This document shows, in pieces, positions 8,539-20,864 of a stretch of DNA of 64,000 bases. This DNA comes from Fragilariopsis cylindrus CCMP1102. Lineage: Eukaryota > Bacillariophyta > Bacillariophyceae > Bacillariales > Bacillariaceae. A program made the position numbers and the translations under genes. Positions within the stretch are counted from its first letter, which is position 1, and every line of letters begins with the position of its first letter. The DNA lies in the NCBI GenBank assembly GCA_900095095.1, contig FMBT01000320.1, positions 124,001 to 188,000 of the forward strand. The letters run 5' to 3'. The notes under the pieces were generated by a model that saw only the letters and a program-made list of their open reading frames with translations, was not told the DNA's origin and searched no databases.

Positions 8539-10572
8539 ATGACAGTTCAGCAACAACAATCTAAACAGGAACAACCCAACCCCGCGAACAAAACTACAAC
8601 TACTACCACACAATCGACATCGACATCGAAATCGATATCAAAATCGATATCAAGATCGGTCATCAATGATCATCACTCATCCGCTACACGAGCCGCCAAC
8701 GACAATAGAGCGAAGATAATTCCAGACAACAACAACAGCAACGGAAATATTGAAAGCAACAGACGTCCAGTAGACAACTTTCTTACTTGGTTAACGTCGC
8801 CGCTCGAAATCGATGTGACTGGTCAGACGAATAGTAACAATAAGACAAATGATAATACTATTACTGCGAATATTAAACAATCGCAACAAACGAAGATGCA
8901 TTCCCAACCATCAGTTAAACAGCAGTCTTCGTTGAAACAAAAACAGCCACACCAAAAGAAGGTCCAACCACAAACGTCAAGTCCAAAAAATAATAACGCT
9001 ACAAAAACTGTCAAACATTTGCCAGTAGAAAAGCAACAGCAAATAACGAAAAAAGTGCAGACTTATCATGAACAAAAGATGATGCAACAAAACAATAGAG
9101 ATAATAAGCAGCAGCATAATAAGGATGGCACGAATAATAATGATGATGATGATGAGAATCCAGCGGAACGATTCTTAAATTGGTTGACTTCACCACCAGA
9201 TCTTTGTCGAGATCCTCTTTCTAATATGACGGCACATCCTAATAAGAAGAAGAAGCACGTATCCCCATCAAACGTTAACAAACCGCCACAGCAGCAAAAG
9301 CAAAGATCAAAGCAGTCACACCAATCACCTACTAATGATCATAAGAATCAAACAAAACAATTTGGTGAAAAGATTGTTTTCTCCAAACCTGACGTATCAC
9401 GATCTAAGTCAATTCTACATGAGATCAATCTAGATCCACATCATCCTCAATTACCCAGTCATGTACCTACACCTGATACAATTGATGATGTTGATGAACC
9501 GTGGACAAGCAAAGTAGAAGGTGTCATTGATAACGCGCTTGGTGGGATTCATCATCATTTCTCAAACATATTCTCTGATAATAATCAAGGCAAAAACAAC
9601 AATATTATCAAGTACGCACCCTCATTCGATACTCCATCACAGTCTCCTGTATCGCTTGGTAAGAAAACACTCAAATCTAAGTTGCTATTGACTCCACCAA
9701 TATCATCGTCTACAAAGACAACAAAATGGGGACCAGAGATATGGAATGCAAAAATGAGCAGTCCAACTAACAGCTTAACAATGATGTCAACACCAACAAT
9801 GAGTACTACAAGTTTGATGTCGACAGTAACGACAGCCAAAAACAATAGCAGTAGCACTAGTAGTGTTAATTCTATTGTTGCGGACGGTGAATTATTGGAT
9901 ATTCAATCGTCTGAATACATGTTATTGGATCTCGAATTTTCTGAGTTAGCAAATCAGGAAAAGCTATTACGTCAAGCTATGGAACGGAAACAGAAACGTG
10001 AACAAAATCAAAATCAAAATAAAGCAACGAAGAAGATTACTGCAACGACTGCTACCAATAATGATGGTTCTAGTGGTGATGGGTCACCCTCGTCTTCTCG
10101 GCACAACAAGTCCTCTCCTAGAAGCGGTGATCTGAACAAAAAGAAGAAGATCAAGAAGGAGCAACCTCGTGCATCTATCAGTAGTAGCAGTGAAAAGAAG
10201 AATACAAACGAAACATCAAATGCAACACAGAATAAGAAGACTACATCTTCAGCAGCACGATCATTACCGAAATCAGTAACAACTCCACTACAATTACGTT
10301 GGATGTATGAGAATGCATTGAATCTACAAGCATCATGCCCACGTCGTGGTTCGATCCGAAGATGTGACGGAGAAGATCTTAATTCCTATTCTTCATCATT
10401 GTATACACCAATACTTACTGTTGACGAGAGGGAAATGGTTTGTTCGTCAGTAATGAAGGAACAACAGAAACATCATCCACAACAACAACAACAACAACGA
10501 ATCAATAACGTTGTCATTCCGAAAATGTCAACACCAGCACTCGAATCATTGGATGCAATTGCAGCTCAATAA
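8539..10572 (+). CDS. Large low-complexity protein with two FLxWLTSP motifs
   Basis: The frame opens at an ATG at 8437; I prefer the ATG at 8539 because the sequence before it is unlike the Gln/Ser/Thr-rich remainder. This gives about 677 aa. Most of the protein is Gln/Asn/Lys/Ser-rich and probably disordered. Two near copies of one motif stand out: DNFLTWLTSPLEID (about 78-91) and ERFLNWLTSPPDLC (about 209-222). A probable coiled coil follows (MLLDLEFSELANQEKLLRQAMERKQKREQ, within about 450-485). A more ordered C-terminal region (LPKSVTTPLQLRWMYENAL ... RRGSIRRC) looks conserved and has a possible phosphosite. The paired motif may be a docking peptide. No catalytic domain is visible. Confidence 0.65.
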   Translation: MTVQQQQSKQEQPNPANKTTTTTTQSTSTSKSISKSISRSVINDHHSSATRAANDNRAKIIPDNNNSNGNIESNRRPVDNFLTWLTSPLEIDVTGQTNSNNKTNDNTITANIKQSQQTKMHSQPSVKQQSSLKQKQPHQKKVQPQTSSPKNNNATKTVKHLPVEKQQQITKKVQTYHEQKMMQQNNRDNKQQHNKDGTNNNDDDDENPAERFLNWLTSPPDLCRDPLSNMTAHPNKKKKHVSPSNVNKPPQQQKQRSKQSHQSPTNDHKNQTKQFGEKIVFSKPDVSRSKSILHEINLDPHHPQLPSHVPTPDTIDDVDEPWTSKVEGVIDNALGGIHHHFSNIFSDNNQGKNNNIIKYAPSFDTPSQSPVSLGKKTLKSKLLLTPPISSSTKTTKWGPEIWNAKMSSPTNSLTMMSTPTMSTTSLMSTVTTAKNNSSSTSSVNSIVADGELLDIQSSEYMLLDLEFSELANQEKLLRQAMERKQKREQNQNQNKATKKITATTATNNDGSSGDGSPSSSRHNKSSPRSGDLNKKKKIKKEQPRASISSSSEKKNTNETSNATQNKKTTSSAARSLPKSVTTPLQLRWMYENALNLQASCPRRGSIRRCDGEDLNSYSSSLYTPILTVDEREMVCSSVMKEQQKHHPQQQQQQRINNVVIPKMSTPALESLDAIAAQ

Positions 10573-10918
10573 TATCGATAGATGTATGAACCACCTCCAA
10601 GCGAGTAGACTCATTCAGAACGAAGCTAAGCTTTACACAACGAAAATACTAGATTCATTAGCAAATGTACTTAACATGTATTACAGTACAATTTTTTTTA
10701 CCTATCTTATTACCTGCCTATTATTTTCACTGCATTTAACATGTACTACTGTACTACTGTGTTATTCCCACATCACTTCTTGCTTTAGAGATAGATTTAC
10801 CTACTATACTACTGTAGTAGCTATGTTTTACTCCACGATGTTTCAGATCTCTCCTGTTATCGTATATATATAGCATATTTTTGGTCCGTGTGGCATGGTT
10901 CAATTTTTCCTCATCTAT
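10573..10918. other. Convergent 3' intergenic region
   Basis: This lies between the stops of the 8539 gene and of the CLN3-like gene. It has several TACTGTACTACTG-type motifs and a short (TA)n. No coding signal. Confidence 0.4.
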
Positions 10919-13307
10919 TTATTTAAAGAATGTACAACTTGTATTTTTATCATTATTATATGCGCCTTCTTCATGACTCGTTACACATTTTGACAATATT
11001 GTTTCACTCCACCAAACTTTAGATAGAATATCTACTAATAGATATGTTAAACTTGTTGTTATGATTAATGCCTGCTGATGAAATTCAACATATCGTGGTG
11101 TAAGTGTTGTATCATTCCGCACAAATAATGGTGTATATAAATATACAGTAAACATAAACATCCACATTAATGTTGATATTATATATACTGCACCAACAGA
11201 TAAAGGCTATATGTCATTTTAAATTTTGTTTGTTTTGTTTTGAAGCAAAAGAAGAAGAAAGATTTTGCGTGCACAATAAATCCGTAGTAGCAGTAGTGTT
11301 GTGTGAGAAGGTAATATTTTGGTACTTCCACCAGCTAACGCGCATTGTCAAAGGGGATAAGCGCGATAATATTTAACGCGCGCTAAAGCAATAAGAATGA
11401 GTGATTTGACACGACACTTTTATTTATTACTCATTCTTCGTGCTTTCTCGAGTAAATATTATCGCGCTTATCCCCGTAGACAATGTGCGTTAGCTGAAGG
11501 AAGTATTGTTGAATCCATTCCACTCCTTTGTCATGGCATAACACAATAGAACAGAACAGAACAAAATGCGAAACAAAACATTGTAAAAAACTTACCGGAA
11601 AGGCACCATATGCAACTCCAGAAAGTACTACACTTAATAAGATAGCCTGACATAAATTCGGTATCCATAACCAATATGGACTTAATTTTTGTGGTATGAT
11701 TGTACCAAGACATGTAAATATAGTAAGACCAATACCGAAAACACCAATATGTGATGTTAATAATACTGTATTAGATGTATTAATTGCATCTTCTGAATTT
11801 AATCCATGATATGTTGTACTTGATGAAACAAATGATGGTTGATATAATGCATCGTTCCAAAATCGTGCTAAACCAAAATTAATAAAATAAATCGGTAGAT
11901 ACCTGCAAGCTATTTCTTTTGTTGCCGTCAAATAGTCATTTATTGACATATTAGATACTGTGATACTATTACTATTTTTAAGATTTTCATCAACAAATAA
12001 TGATATACTTGATCGTCTTCGATTTTTATATTCTTGTTTTTGATTGTGTAGTTGTTCTTGACCTTCAACTTCATCATTATCTTTACCCAGATCGGCGTCG
12101 TCGTCGTCGTCAACGACAGCATTACTCTTGTCATCGTTATCATTATCACTACTACCACCGCTGTTAACATTTATCACAACAATAGCAGCATCAGCAGCAG
12201 AAGCTGCTGCTGTTGTACTATTCTTTTTCTTACCATCCTTTTTTGTATCCTTATTCTTATCGTCGTCCTTCTTCCATACAGTTTGATCTAAAAAGAAGAA
12301 TGATATTGTATTTAATATAGGGAGACCTAATGCCATCAGAAAAAATCCACTGACATTAAAACCAGCGGATGTACCAATTACAACAAGAACTATTCCTAAT
12401 ACAGGTGCAGCAGAAAATCCTACTTGATAACTTCGTGTGGCCATACCACCCGCATAATTAGATAAGGGCATAATAGTGGATAACATACCTTGAAAACCAA
12501 TGGTCAATATACTTGCACCAAAAATTACATTAGTCGGATAGGATAATAACCATGATAATAAGATACCAATTATTTGTATTATAGCATTCAAAATAACTCT
12601 AAATTTTGGAGTATACAATTTTGTAAATATAAATGTTGATATAATATTACCTAATACACCACCAATATTACTGCAAAGACTTAATAATGTTGGATTACCA
12701 TTGGGTAATTTAAATGCAAGTATTATTGTTGTACTAAAAAAGAATCCTGTGTGATCGTGTGATCGTATGTGGGTGATTGTGTGGGAAAGAGAGAGATGAG
12801 AGATGGGAGAGCATTACAGGTAGAATGGATATAGTAACAATCATCAACTACGATATACCCGATATGATGTAAATATCAAATCTCTCTCTCGTCTATAGAA
12901 CAAGACACTATAATGTGATAGAATACTACATGACATGTACACGTTATAGTTACCTGGAAGAGCATCAGCGAGGAGACCACCTGTGATACATTTATAATAA
13001 TTATAATATTATAATAAAATAAGTCAGAATGAGAATTAGAAAACAGTACAGTAAAATGGAATTGTAAGAGGAATAAAGAGCGTCGTGGTGATCAGAACAA
13101 AAAAAACGTAACATAGAGTCGTATAGAATATGTTCACTTACAGATGAAATAAAATACTACATCCCATTTTGATATCGTCTTTTTATTGATATTAATATTA
13201 GTGTTAGTGTCATTGATGTTGATGTTGTCGCTACTCTCGTCAACATCAACGTCAACGTCAGTAACTTTCGCGTTCTTATTGTTTTCTTCGGGGGTATTCG
13301 TATTCAT
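10919..13307 (-). CDS. CLN3: CLN3/battenin-like multi-pass membrane protein, four exons
   Basis: Exons on the minus strand: 13307-13142, 12980-12954 (27-nt microexon), 12746-11596 and 11206-10919. All introns are GT-AG and phases agree, giving 543 aa. After an acidic Asn/Asp-rich N-terminus, ICGGLLADALP spans the microexon junctions and matches the conserved second transmembrane segment of battenin. Later landmarks in family order are a loop with SNYAGGMATRSYQVGFSAAPVLG, a long charged loop (KKDDDKNKDTKKDGKKK and on), ACRYLPIYFINFGLARFWNDAL, LLTSHIGVFGIGL and YWLWIPNLCQAIL. The last exon carries LSVGAVYIISTLMWMFMF and a REFAM-like YVEFHQQALIITTSL segment. CLN3 proteins sit in lysosome/vacuole membranes; in animals they are linked to glycerophosphodiester clearance and pH homeostasis. 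The last intron holds a foldback element. Exon edges are inferred by eye. Confidence 0.78.
11323..11505. mobile_element. MITE-like foldback element inside an intron of the CLN3-like gene
   Basis: Two inverted arms of about 80 bases face each other: the left arm begins at 11323 (TACTTCCACCAGCTAACGC) and the right arm ends at 11505. The outer ~53 bases pair with about six mismatches and include a perfect core GGGGATAAGCGCGATAATA. Inner segments pair less well (GAATGAGT) around a loop of ~20 bases. TA dinucleotides lie at both ends, which would fit a TA target duplication as in Tc1/mariner-derived MITEs. Nothing is encoded. The family is inferred only from structure. Confidence 0.65.
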
Positions 13308-13734
13308 ATTCACTATCGTCTCGTACTATCTGTAGTAGTAGTAATGCAGTGGTATCTTGCGGTGTTGTTGTTATTGTTAGCAGCACTGACCTGACTTGAC
13401 TAAAGTTACGACGTACTGTACCTGATTACAATATATTAATAAGGCAAATTAGACTGTTTCTTATGTTCTTGTTTAATATCTACTGTATGATAAATTGTAC
13501 AGTATGTGGTGAACGAAGGTTTTGAAGTTTGTTAAAAAACATGTGTTGTTATGATGTTGTTCACAATATTATTTTTGTTTGAAATCAGCATGTTGTGTAG
13601 CGAATGGACGAAGCATTGACATTTTTGTGTACTAGAACTTTGGGAGAGAACAAGTTCTTTGTTCTTTATCATAATCGCGATGAAAATATGCAATAATAAT
13701 ATTATAAAAATGAGCGCGTGGAACTAGTCATTAA
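13308..13734. other. Upstream region of the CLN3-like gene
   Basis: AT-rich intergenic DNA with a GTACTGTACC motif near 13412 and GTACAGTATG near 13497. It is probably the promoter of the minus-strand gene. No ORF of coding character. Confidence 0.35.
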
Positions 13735-16040
13735 TATAAAACTAAATCATGCCCAATTTTTACTAGTATTTGTTAGTGTAGTATATAATAAAAACTTTAG
13801 CATCAATTAAAAACACTTAAAGGGTCTTTTTTTTGGAAAAATAGATCATTAAGTTTACAATTGACCAATTGGTTGGAGAACTGTTATATTCCGTAGTCTT
13901 ATAAGCCTGCTGGTATCTCATAATGTAGGCTCACACACGGCACGCATCAAATAACACCCAAAAATGGCCCATTTGCAGTGTTTTGCTACTCTATGTGGAT
14001 GCTAGTGCACCCAACCCATCTAGTGTTGTCCTCTTCAACCCTTACAAATGAGATATTCTGTTGTTCATTATTTCTTATCAAAAATCATGTTGTTTTTGTG
14101 CCTTCCACACCAGCAAAATGAATATTATTTCATTCCGCAACCACAGGAACAAAAAAGTTGTAGGAGGCTAACACAATGTTCTACTACTCTATGAGGATGC
14201 TAATGTACTCAACCCATCTAGTGTTGTCCTCTTCAACCCTTTCAAATGAGATATTTTGATGTTCATTTTTTCTTATCAAAAATCATGTTGTTTTTGTGCC
14301 TTCCACACCAGCAAAATGAATATTATTCCTCAACCACAGGAAGAGACAAGTTGCAGGAGGCCAACACAATGTTCTACTACTCTATGTGGATGCTAGTGCA
14401 CCCAACCCATCTAGTGTTGTCCTCTTCAACACTTTCAATTGAGATATTTTGATGTTCATTTCTGATCAAAAAGCTTGTTATTTTTGTTTGCCTGCCACAA
14501 AAGCGAAATGCATTTTATTCCTCAACCACAGGAAGAGACAAGTTGCAGGAGGCTAACACAATGTTCTACTACTCTATGAGGATGCTAGTGCACCCAATCC
14601 ATCTAGTGTTGTTCTCTTCAACCCTTTCAAATGAGATATTTTGTTGTTCATTATTTCTTATCAAAAATCATGTTGTTTTTGTGCCTTCCACACCAGCAAA
14701 ATGAATATTATTTCATTCCGCAACCACAGGAACAAAAAAGTTGTAGGAGGCTAACACAATGTTCTACTACTCTATGTGGATGCTAATGTACTCAACCCAT
14801 CTAGTGTTGTCCTCTTCAACCCTTTCAAATGAGATATTTTGATGTTCATTTTTTCTTATCAAAAATCATGTTGTTTTTGTGCCTTCCACACCAGCAAAAT
14901 GAATATTATTTCATTCCGCAACCACAGGAAGAGACAAGTTGCAGGAGGCTAACACAATGTTCTACTACTCTATGTGGATGCTAGTGCACCCAACCCATCT
15001 AGTGTTGTCTTCTTCAACCCTTTCAAATGAGATATTTTGATGTTCATTTCTGATCAAAAATCATGTTGTTTTTGTGCCTTCCACACCAGCAAAATGAATA
15101 TTATTTCATTCCGCAACCACAGGAACAAAAAAGTTGTAGGTGGCTAACACAATGTTCTACTACTCTATGTGAATGCTAGTGCACCTGACCCAGCTGGTGT
15201 TGTTTTCTTCAACCCTTTCAAATGAGATATTTTGATGTTCATTATTTCTGATCAAAAATCATGTTGTTTTTGTGTGTGCAACACAAGCAAAATGCATCTA
15301 ATTCCGAAATCACATTAACAAAAAAGTTGTAGGAGGCAAACACAATGATCTAGTACTCTATGTGAATGCTAGTGCACCTGACTCATCTGGTGTTGTCTTC
15401 TGTAACTCTTTTTATTTGAGTTATTTTGGATTCATTTTTGATCAAAAATTGTAAGGTCCGAAATACATACATTTCATTATTTAAACATACCACCAGGTAA
15501 ATTAGAACACAGAATAGATTCACTGTCCTCACTAGGAGATATTACTTGTGAACAGGAAGCATCATCATCCCAAACCAACATTATTTTGGATGTATTTGCA
15601 GTTTACCCATGTTTTCCAAAATATCTTAAAAAAACATAAAAAGCAATCAAGGACCGTACTTAAAATAGTCACTGTTGGTTGGGGAATGATCCCACACCAA
15701 TTTTGACAGGAACATCCACACAAATACTCATAAAATAAACTAACCCAACTGAAGCTCCCACTAGTAGGGCCTCTAGTTCTCATGGTACACCTAGTGCAAG
15801 ATAATTTTTGTTGGATTTTAGCTAATATAGGCCCAAATTCAGTTTTTGGCGAAGAAAGAATCCCCCTGTTCACAATTGTTGTCATGTAGGCATATGAAGA
15901 CTAAACATATAATGGGTTGCATAACTTTATTTTCCTGAAAAAGTTCTTCTAGGAAAAATAATAGCTGCAAGAAATTAACTAGAAACATGGTGCGTTAAAA
16001 GGCTAGTCATTGTGTACATGAATGTGTTCATGAACTGAAG
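13735..16040 (+). repeat. Dispersed noncoding element A with internal ~195-bp tandem array
   Basis: The element begins near AAATCATGCCCAATTTTTAC (13743) and ends near CATGAACTGAAG (about 16040). Its left part (13735-13985), its array and its right part (15440-16040) each match, in reverse complement and in the same relative order, the region 41600-43120. The two are therefore copies of one dispersed element. No intact coding frame is shared between the copies. Classification (nonautonomous Helitron, large MITE or satellite-bearing element) is open; I see no long terminal inverted repeat. Confidence 0.75.
13975..15440 (+). repeat. Tandem array of eight ~195-bp units within element A
   Basis: The anchor TCTATG in CTACTCTATGTGGATGC recurs at 13990, 14188, 14381, 14573, 14771, 14969, 15164 and 15357, so spacing is 192-198 bp. 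Each unit contains CCATCTAGTGTTGT, CAAATGAGATATTTTG, AAAATCATGTTGTTTTTGTG, CCACACCAGCAAAATGAA and a short A/G segment. That segment comes in two alternating types, AACAAAAAAGTTGTAGG and AAGAGACAAGTTGCAGG. Inner units are more alike than the outer ones, as expected for unequal exchange. Confidence 0.9.
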
Positions 16041-18331
16041 AATATCCTACAACACATTTTTGAACCATTATTTATCACACACATGGTAAGGTAAAGGAAG
16101 AATTTTCCTGGAAGTTCTACCCTGCTTTGTGTCCTGAACAGGATATCTCATAAAAAGATGATAGTGTAAAGCACAGTACCTCACTTCAGAGAAAATGTAT
16201 GATGCAGCTATATTAATATTAATACACAACTACTTGACTTATATTATGTACCAAGACACATAATAATACTACCACATAGATGTGATGCTAATGTGCACCA
16301 ACAAATATTTGTTCGAACCAATTTGTTCCAACACTGTACTCTTTCATGAATGAGTTGGTTGGGCTGAGGTGTTGCTAAAATCTACTTATCCAATAATACA
16401 ACAAGTGGTCCAGAGCATTCCACCTACAGCCAAATATAACAACAATCATACCAACAACAGCAATAACTTAAAATTAAATTCATCCAGTAATCCTAACATT
16501 CTTCTTGATTACTTGCAGATGGGCACATGGATCTGTTTGATTCAATCTATTTTTGAATTGGTGCAGCCGTTTGCACATGGCAAGGAAGGGGAGGGACAAT
16601 ATTAGGCAGATCTGCTCCTTATTATATCCATTATTATATTAGAGAGTACCATTGGTGAATTTTCTGTGGATGTATATAGTATTATTTAGTAGTACCTTTG
16701 ACAGTGAGTAATCTTTGGTGAGGAAAAAGAATACCAGAACTATTTCCTCACAGCATTTCCACATGACTGTGTATTATCAGTTTGTTAATGGCTGTAAAGT
16801 GAGCAGAGATACATGCTAGGAGTTTTAAGAACCCACATCACACATTCAAACAGCCTACAAGACACCAGAAGAAACTGCTGCTAGCTAGTGAGTACCATTC
16901 TACCCATGTGTGAGTTTATCCCTATCAAAAATATACTGTTGTGAATTTAGTTATTTTCAAGTGTGGTGTTGGTACAGTACAGAATTGGTGTCAAATGAAT
17001 TATTTCCCTTCAAATGGGAACCACAACAACATACATCAACATACAACAATATATTGTAAGCGAGCGAAGCTCGTGACTCATAGTAGTAGTGTATTCGCCA
17101 CTATCTCTCCTTTTTTACCTACAATACAACACGAGAAAGCATCTGCAGACATGTCTTTTTGCTATGATGTCACCTGCTGCGTACTAGTACTAAAAGAAGT
17201 AGCGGAGTTCGCAAATCAAAAAAACAGTGCCCATAATAATATGCTAGAGTGTCATGCTCGTGTACCTATTTTCTTTACTAAAAGAAGAACTTGTCGCGTG
17301 TGTCGTGAGTACACGTTTCAACCTTAAGAAAAATTACATACTTATGGTAACAAAACAAAATTTTATTCAACAAACGCCGCCGCGAATCAAACTTGATATT
17401 ATTATAATTAACTACGTATTTTATTTTTTGCTTACAGTATGTTCTTTATTATTGTCACGACACGCAATAGCTCATGGACACTACAACAAATAAAAAATAA
17501 TGCATACATACTGGCAACAACGCATATATAAAATTAAGAATCAAATCGAAATTCAAAAATAATGCACAAGATTGAGTGAATAGAGCGATGGGATTGATCT
17601 AGGATTACATACATTATACATGTACTCCATTCATGTATTACGGTAGAACGCGAAGGACTCTCTGACTGTCACTGTGACTGTACACTTTCATTTGTTCCAG
17701 TGAGTTCGATCGAAGACCGCCACTACGATATACACAACCAATCCCAAAAATTAAATACATATCCGCACCCACATCATTGCGCACACTCCCCCATCATCAT
17801 CCAGAGTTCAATTTCATCGGCACTTCATTATTACTACTATATCAAAGAGAAACGGAGTGTAAATAAAAACGAGTGTAAAATAAAAACGAGTGCAACTGAA
17901 TTCAACTTAAAATCAAGCAGCGAGATATTATAAATAGTATAGCAACAAAAACAGTGGAACGCATATATCAATCAACACGTATATATCGCGTACAGTACAG
18001 GTAAACCGACCGAAAGTCCGAGAGTCTCCACCTGTAGCCTCCTCAACCGAATTGAATTGAATCTCCGAACACGAATAATATCAAAACAACGGGAAGAGAG
18101 AGGAAGTGGAAGAGGAAGAAGGTGTGCTTTGTGGAAACAAATCGAATCTAAAAGAGAGGGAGAAATATCTCAGCAGTGCAGGAACGGGAGACACGTATCG
18201 TAATTACCCCAATTCGAAATCGAAATCGAAACACGAAGATCCGGAGACTACTACTGCTACTGCTACTACTACTACTACAAGACAGAGACCGAGTAGTGTG
18301 CAAGAAGAAAGAAGACAACAGAAAACAAAAG
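16041..18331. other. Intergenic region and 5' leader of the 18332 gene; no gene recognised
   Basis: Short frames at 16369-16605, 16941-17327 and 17700-17933 lack recognisable motifs or compositional support. From about 17950 the sequence becomes purine-rich with GTACAGTACAGG near 17990, which probably marks the promoter and leader of the next gene. Confidence 0.35.
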
Positions 18332-20826
18332 ATGTCCGAAGTTGCACGTCATCAATCTGACTCTGGATTTTATTATGCGAGTGGTACTAGAAATGGTGGT
18401 GGTGGCAACGCAAACGCACACGCACACGCAATCGCAGACGCCAATTTTACAGAAAATCAATCACAAACTACCACAGAAATTCATGATCAAACACCGGATG
18501 CATTATTAGCCTACGAATTAAATCAATTATCCTTCCATGAACGAAATACTATTAATGAGGAGGTACATGGCGTACATAATTCGTATCCCGACGAAACACC
18601 CAAACTATTACATGATTCTTTGATACAATTAGAACAAGAAATACAAAAAATTAAACACAAACCAGCATTTGAGTTAGCACAAGAAAAATATGGTATATCA
18701 AAATTAAATTCAAATTCAGATTCAGATTCAAATACAAATACAAACCTAAATCCAAATCCAACCGGAAAAAATGGTGGTGGTACATATGTCAATACCAATA
18801 CATTTCGTTTAATTTTTTTAAGATGTGAAATATTTAATACGAAAAAAGCGGCGGTACGGATTATTGCTTTTCTGGAATTGAGTTATGAATTTTGTGGGGA
18901 ATTTTCCTTATATCGAACTATATTACTCAGTGATTTTGATACGAAAGGATTAAAATTATTAAAAACGGGTGTGGTGCAAATCTTACCAGGTCGTGATCGA
19001 TCCGGTAGAAGAGTGATGGGTAATTTTAGTGGTGATTTTAATCCCAAACAACATGAATTGCATGATCGTGTAAGTTTACTTACTGCTGTACTGTTCGTTT
19101 TACGTTTCTGCATGCATGCTTGTAATGTACTGTATTGTACTGGACTGTTCGGGTCACTTGTTCGTACGAGAAAGCAACCGAGAAAGACGGATGGAGACAT
19201 ACACGGAGTCAGTCAGTCAGTCCGAATGGATGTCCGAAAGAGTTAGACATGCCAGATAATAGAGAGAAACCAAAACCAAAATCGAAAAACCGTATCGTTT
19301 CATTCATCAGTGTATTGTATAAGCTCACGCATCATATTATTTTTATCTTCCTCTTTGATGTCCCTCTACTTTTTTCTCCCTCCCTCTACACCCTCCACCT
19401 ACTTTCTCTCTCTCTTTCTTTCTTTCTTTTTACATATGCAGATGAAAATACCATTATATATGTTTATGCAGGTAGTTAAAGATGACATTGATGCACAACG
19501 TAAAGGTGCAGCGTATGTGTTTTGGAGTCATAATATTCGTATTAATGATTTTAGAACTAGACGTTTGATACATCAAAGAATTTTACAAGCAATTCCCGTT
19601 AGATTAAATGCAGCGCATTGTTGTTTACCATGTGAGATACACGCTGGTAGTAACAAGGGAAATAGTGGTAGCAATGGCGGTAGTGATAGCGGTAGCAGTA
19701 GCAATAGACAAGTTGTTATTAGTATGATACAATCATTTTTTACCTATGCATTAGGTCCTACACTAAGATCGAGATTAAGAATCCACACAGGTATGTTACG
19801 TTTTCGCGAGAGTAACCAACTGCCGTGTCTTCTATCATTTGCGCTGTCTGCTGTTGTTGTTTTATACGCACACGCACAAACACATCTCAAATTTCAAATT
19901 CTGACTTTCTCTCTCTCTTCTTTCCAGGTTCCGCAACGGAATGTTTATATATATTACAAACATTTGGCATCCAATCCCATCAGATGCCAATCAATACAAA
20001 TACTGGTAAAATTAAATTAACCAGTCATCATAAATACATTGAATTACATATGATGAAGGAATCGATAGTATTAAGTAAAAAAAGTGCACAAAGTAACAAA
20101 CACGGTACTTCTACCAATTGCACTACTACTACTACTGCTACTACTACAAAGAATACTGAGAATAACGGGAAAGAACAACAAGAGCAAGGTCAAGAATTAT
20201 CAACTACTTACGAATTTGCAGGTATTGAATGCCCACAACATACAGATATTTTATTTGGTAGAGGATGGGTTATTGTGAATCATCGTAAGTACAATGTAGT
20301 GTTGTTTCTCTCTCTCTCTTTCTGCAAACACGTTTTTTTGGTAGCGTTGCGTGTCTTTTTGTTTGTTTGTTTCTCCGCATCAATATAGCCTGCTGCTGGT
20401 GCTTGTCACACCAAATACCTTACACTACCGTTTGTATGTATTATGTATTATGCTTTCTCCTTTCTTTTTTCAATTGCAACAATAACAGCCGGGAATGCTG
20501 TATTTAGAAATTTAATGGAAACCAAACTAGATTCTTATGATAATGCAGATACAAAACGTGAAAAGACATTAATTGCATGGTCTATAGTATACGAATTAAG
20601 GGATGAACATCGAAGTAGATTCCTCAGAGAAGATAAAACAACTGGTTGGTGGTTTGAAGTTACAAATGAAACTGCACGTCAAAAAGTAAGCATTGGATTT
20701 CGTGATATACGTAAAGCACGGTTAGCTAATAAATCACAACAGTTACAACAGCCACAGCAACAACAGGTTAACAATAGTAGTGGAGGTCGAGAAGGAGGAG
20801 GTACAAGTACGAAACGTAAATATAGT

Positions 20827-20864
<38 letters not shown>

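Noticed and set aside
15565-15885. 106-codon minus-strand frame in element A
   Set aside because: The matching part of element B does not keep an equivalent open frame, so this is unlikely to be coding.
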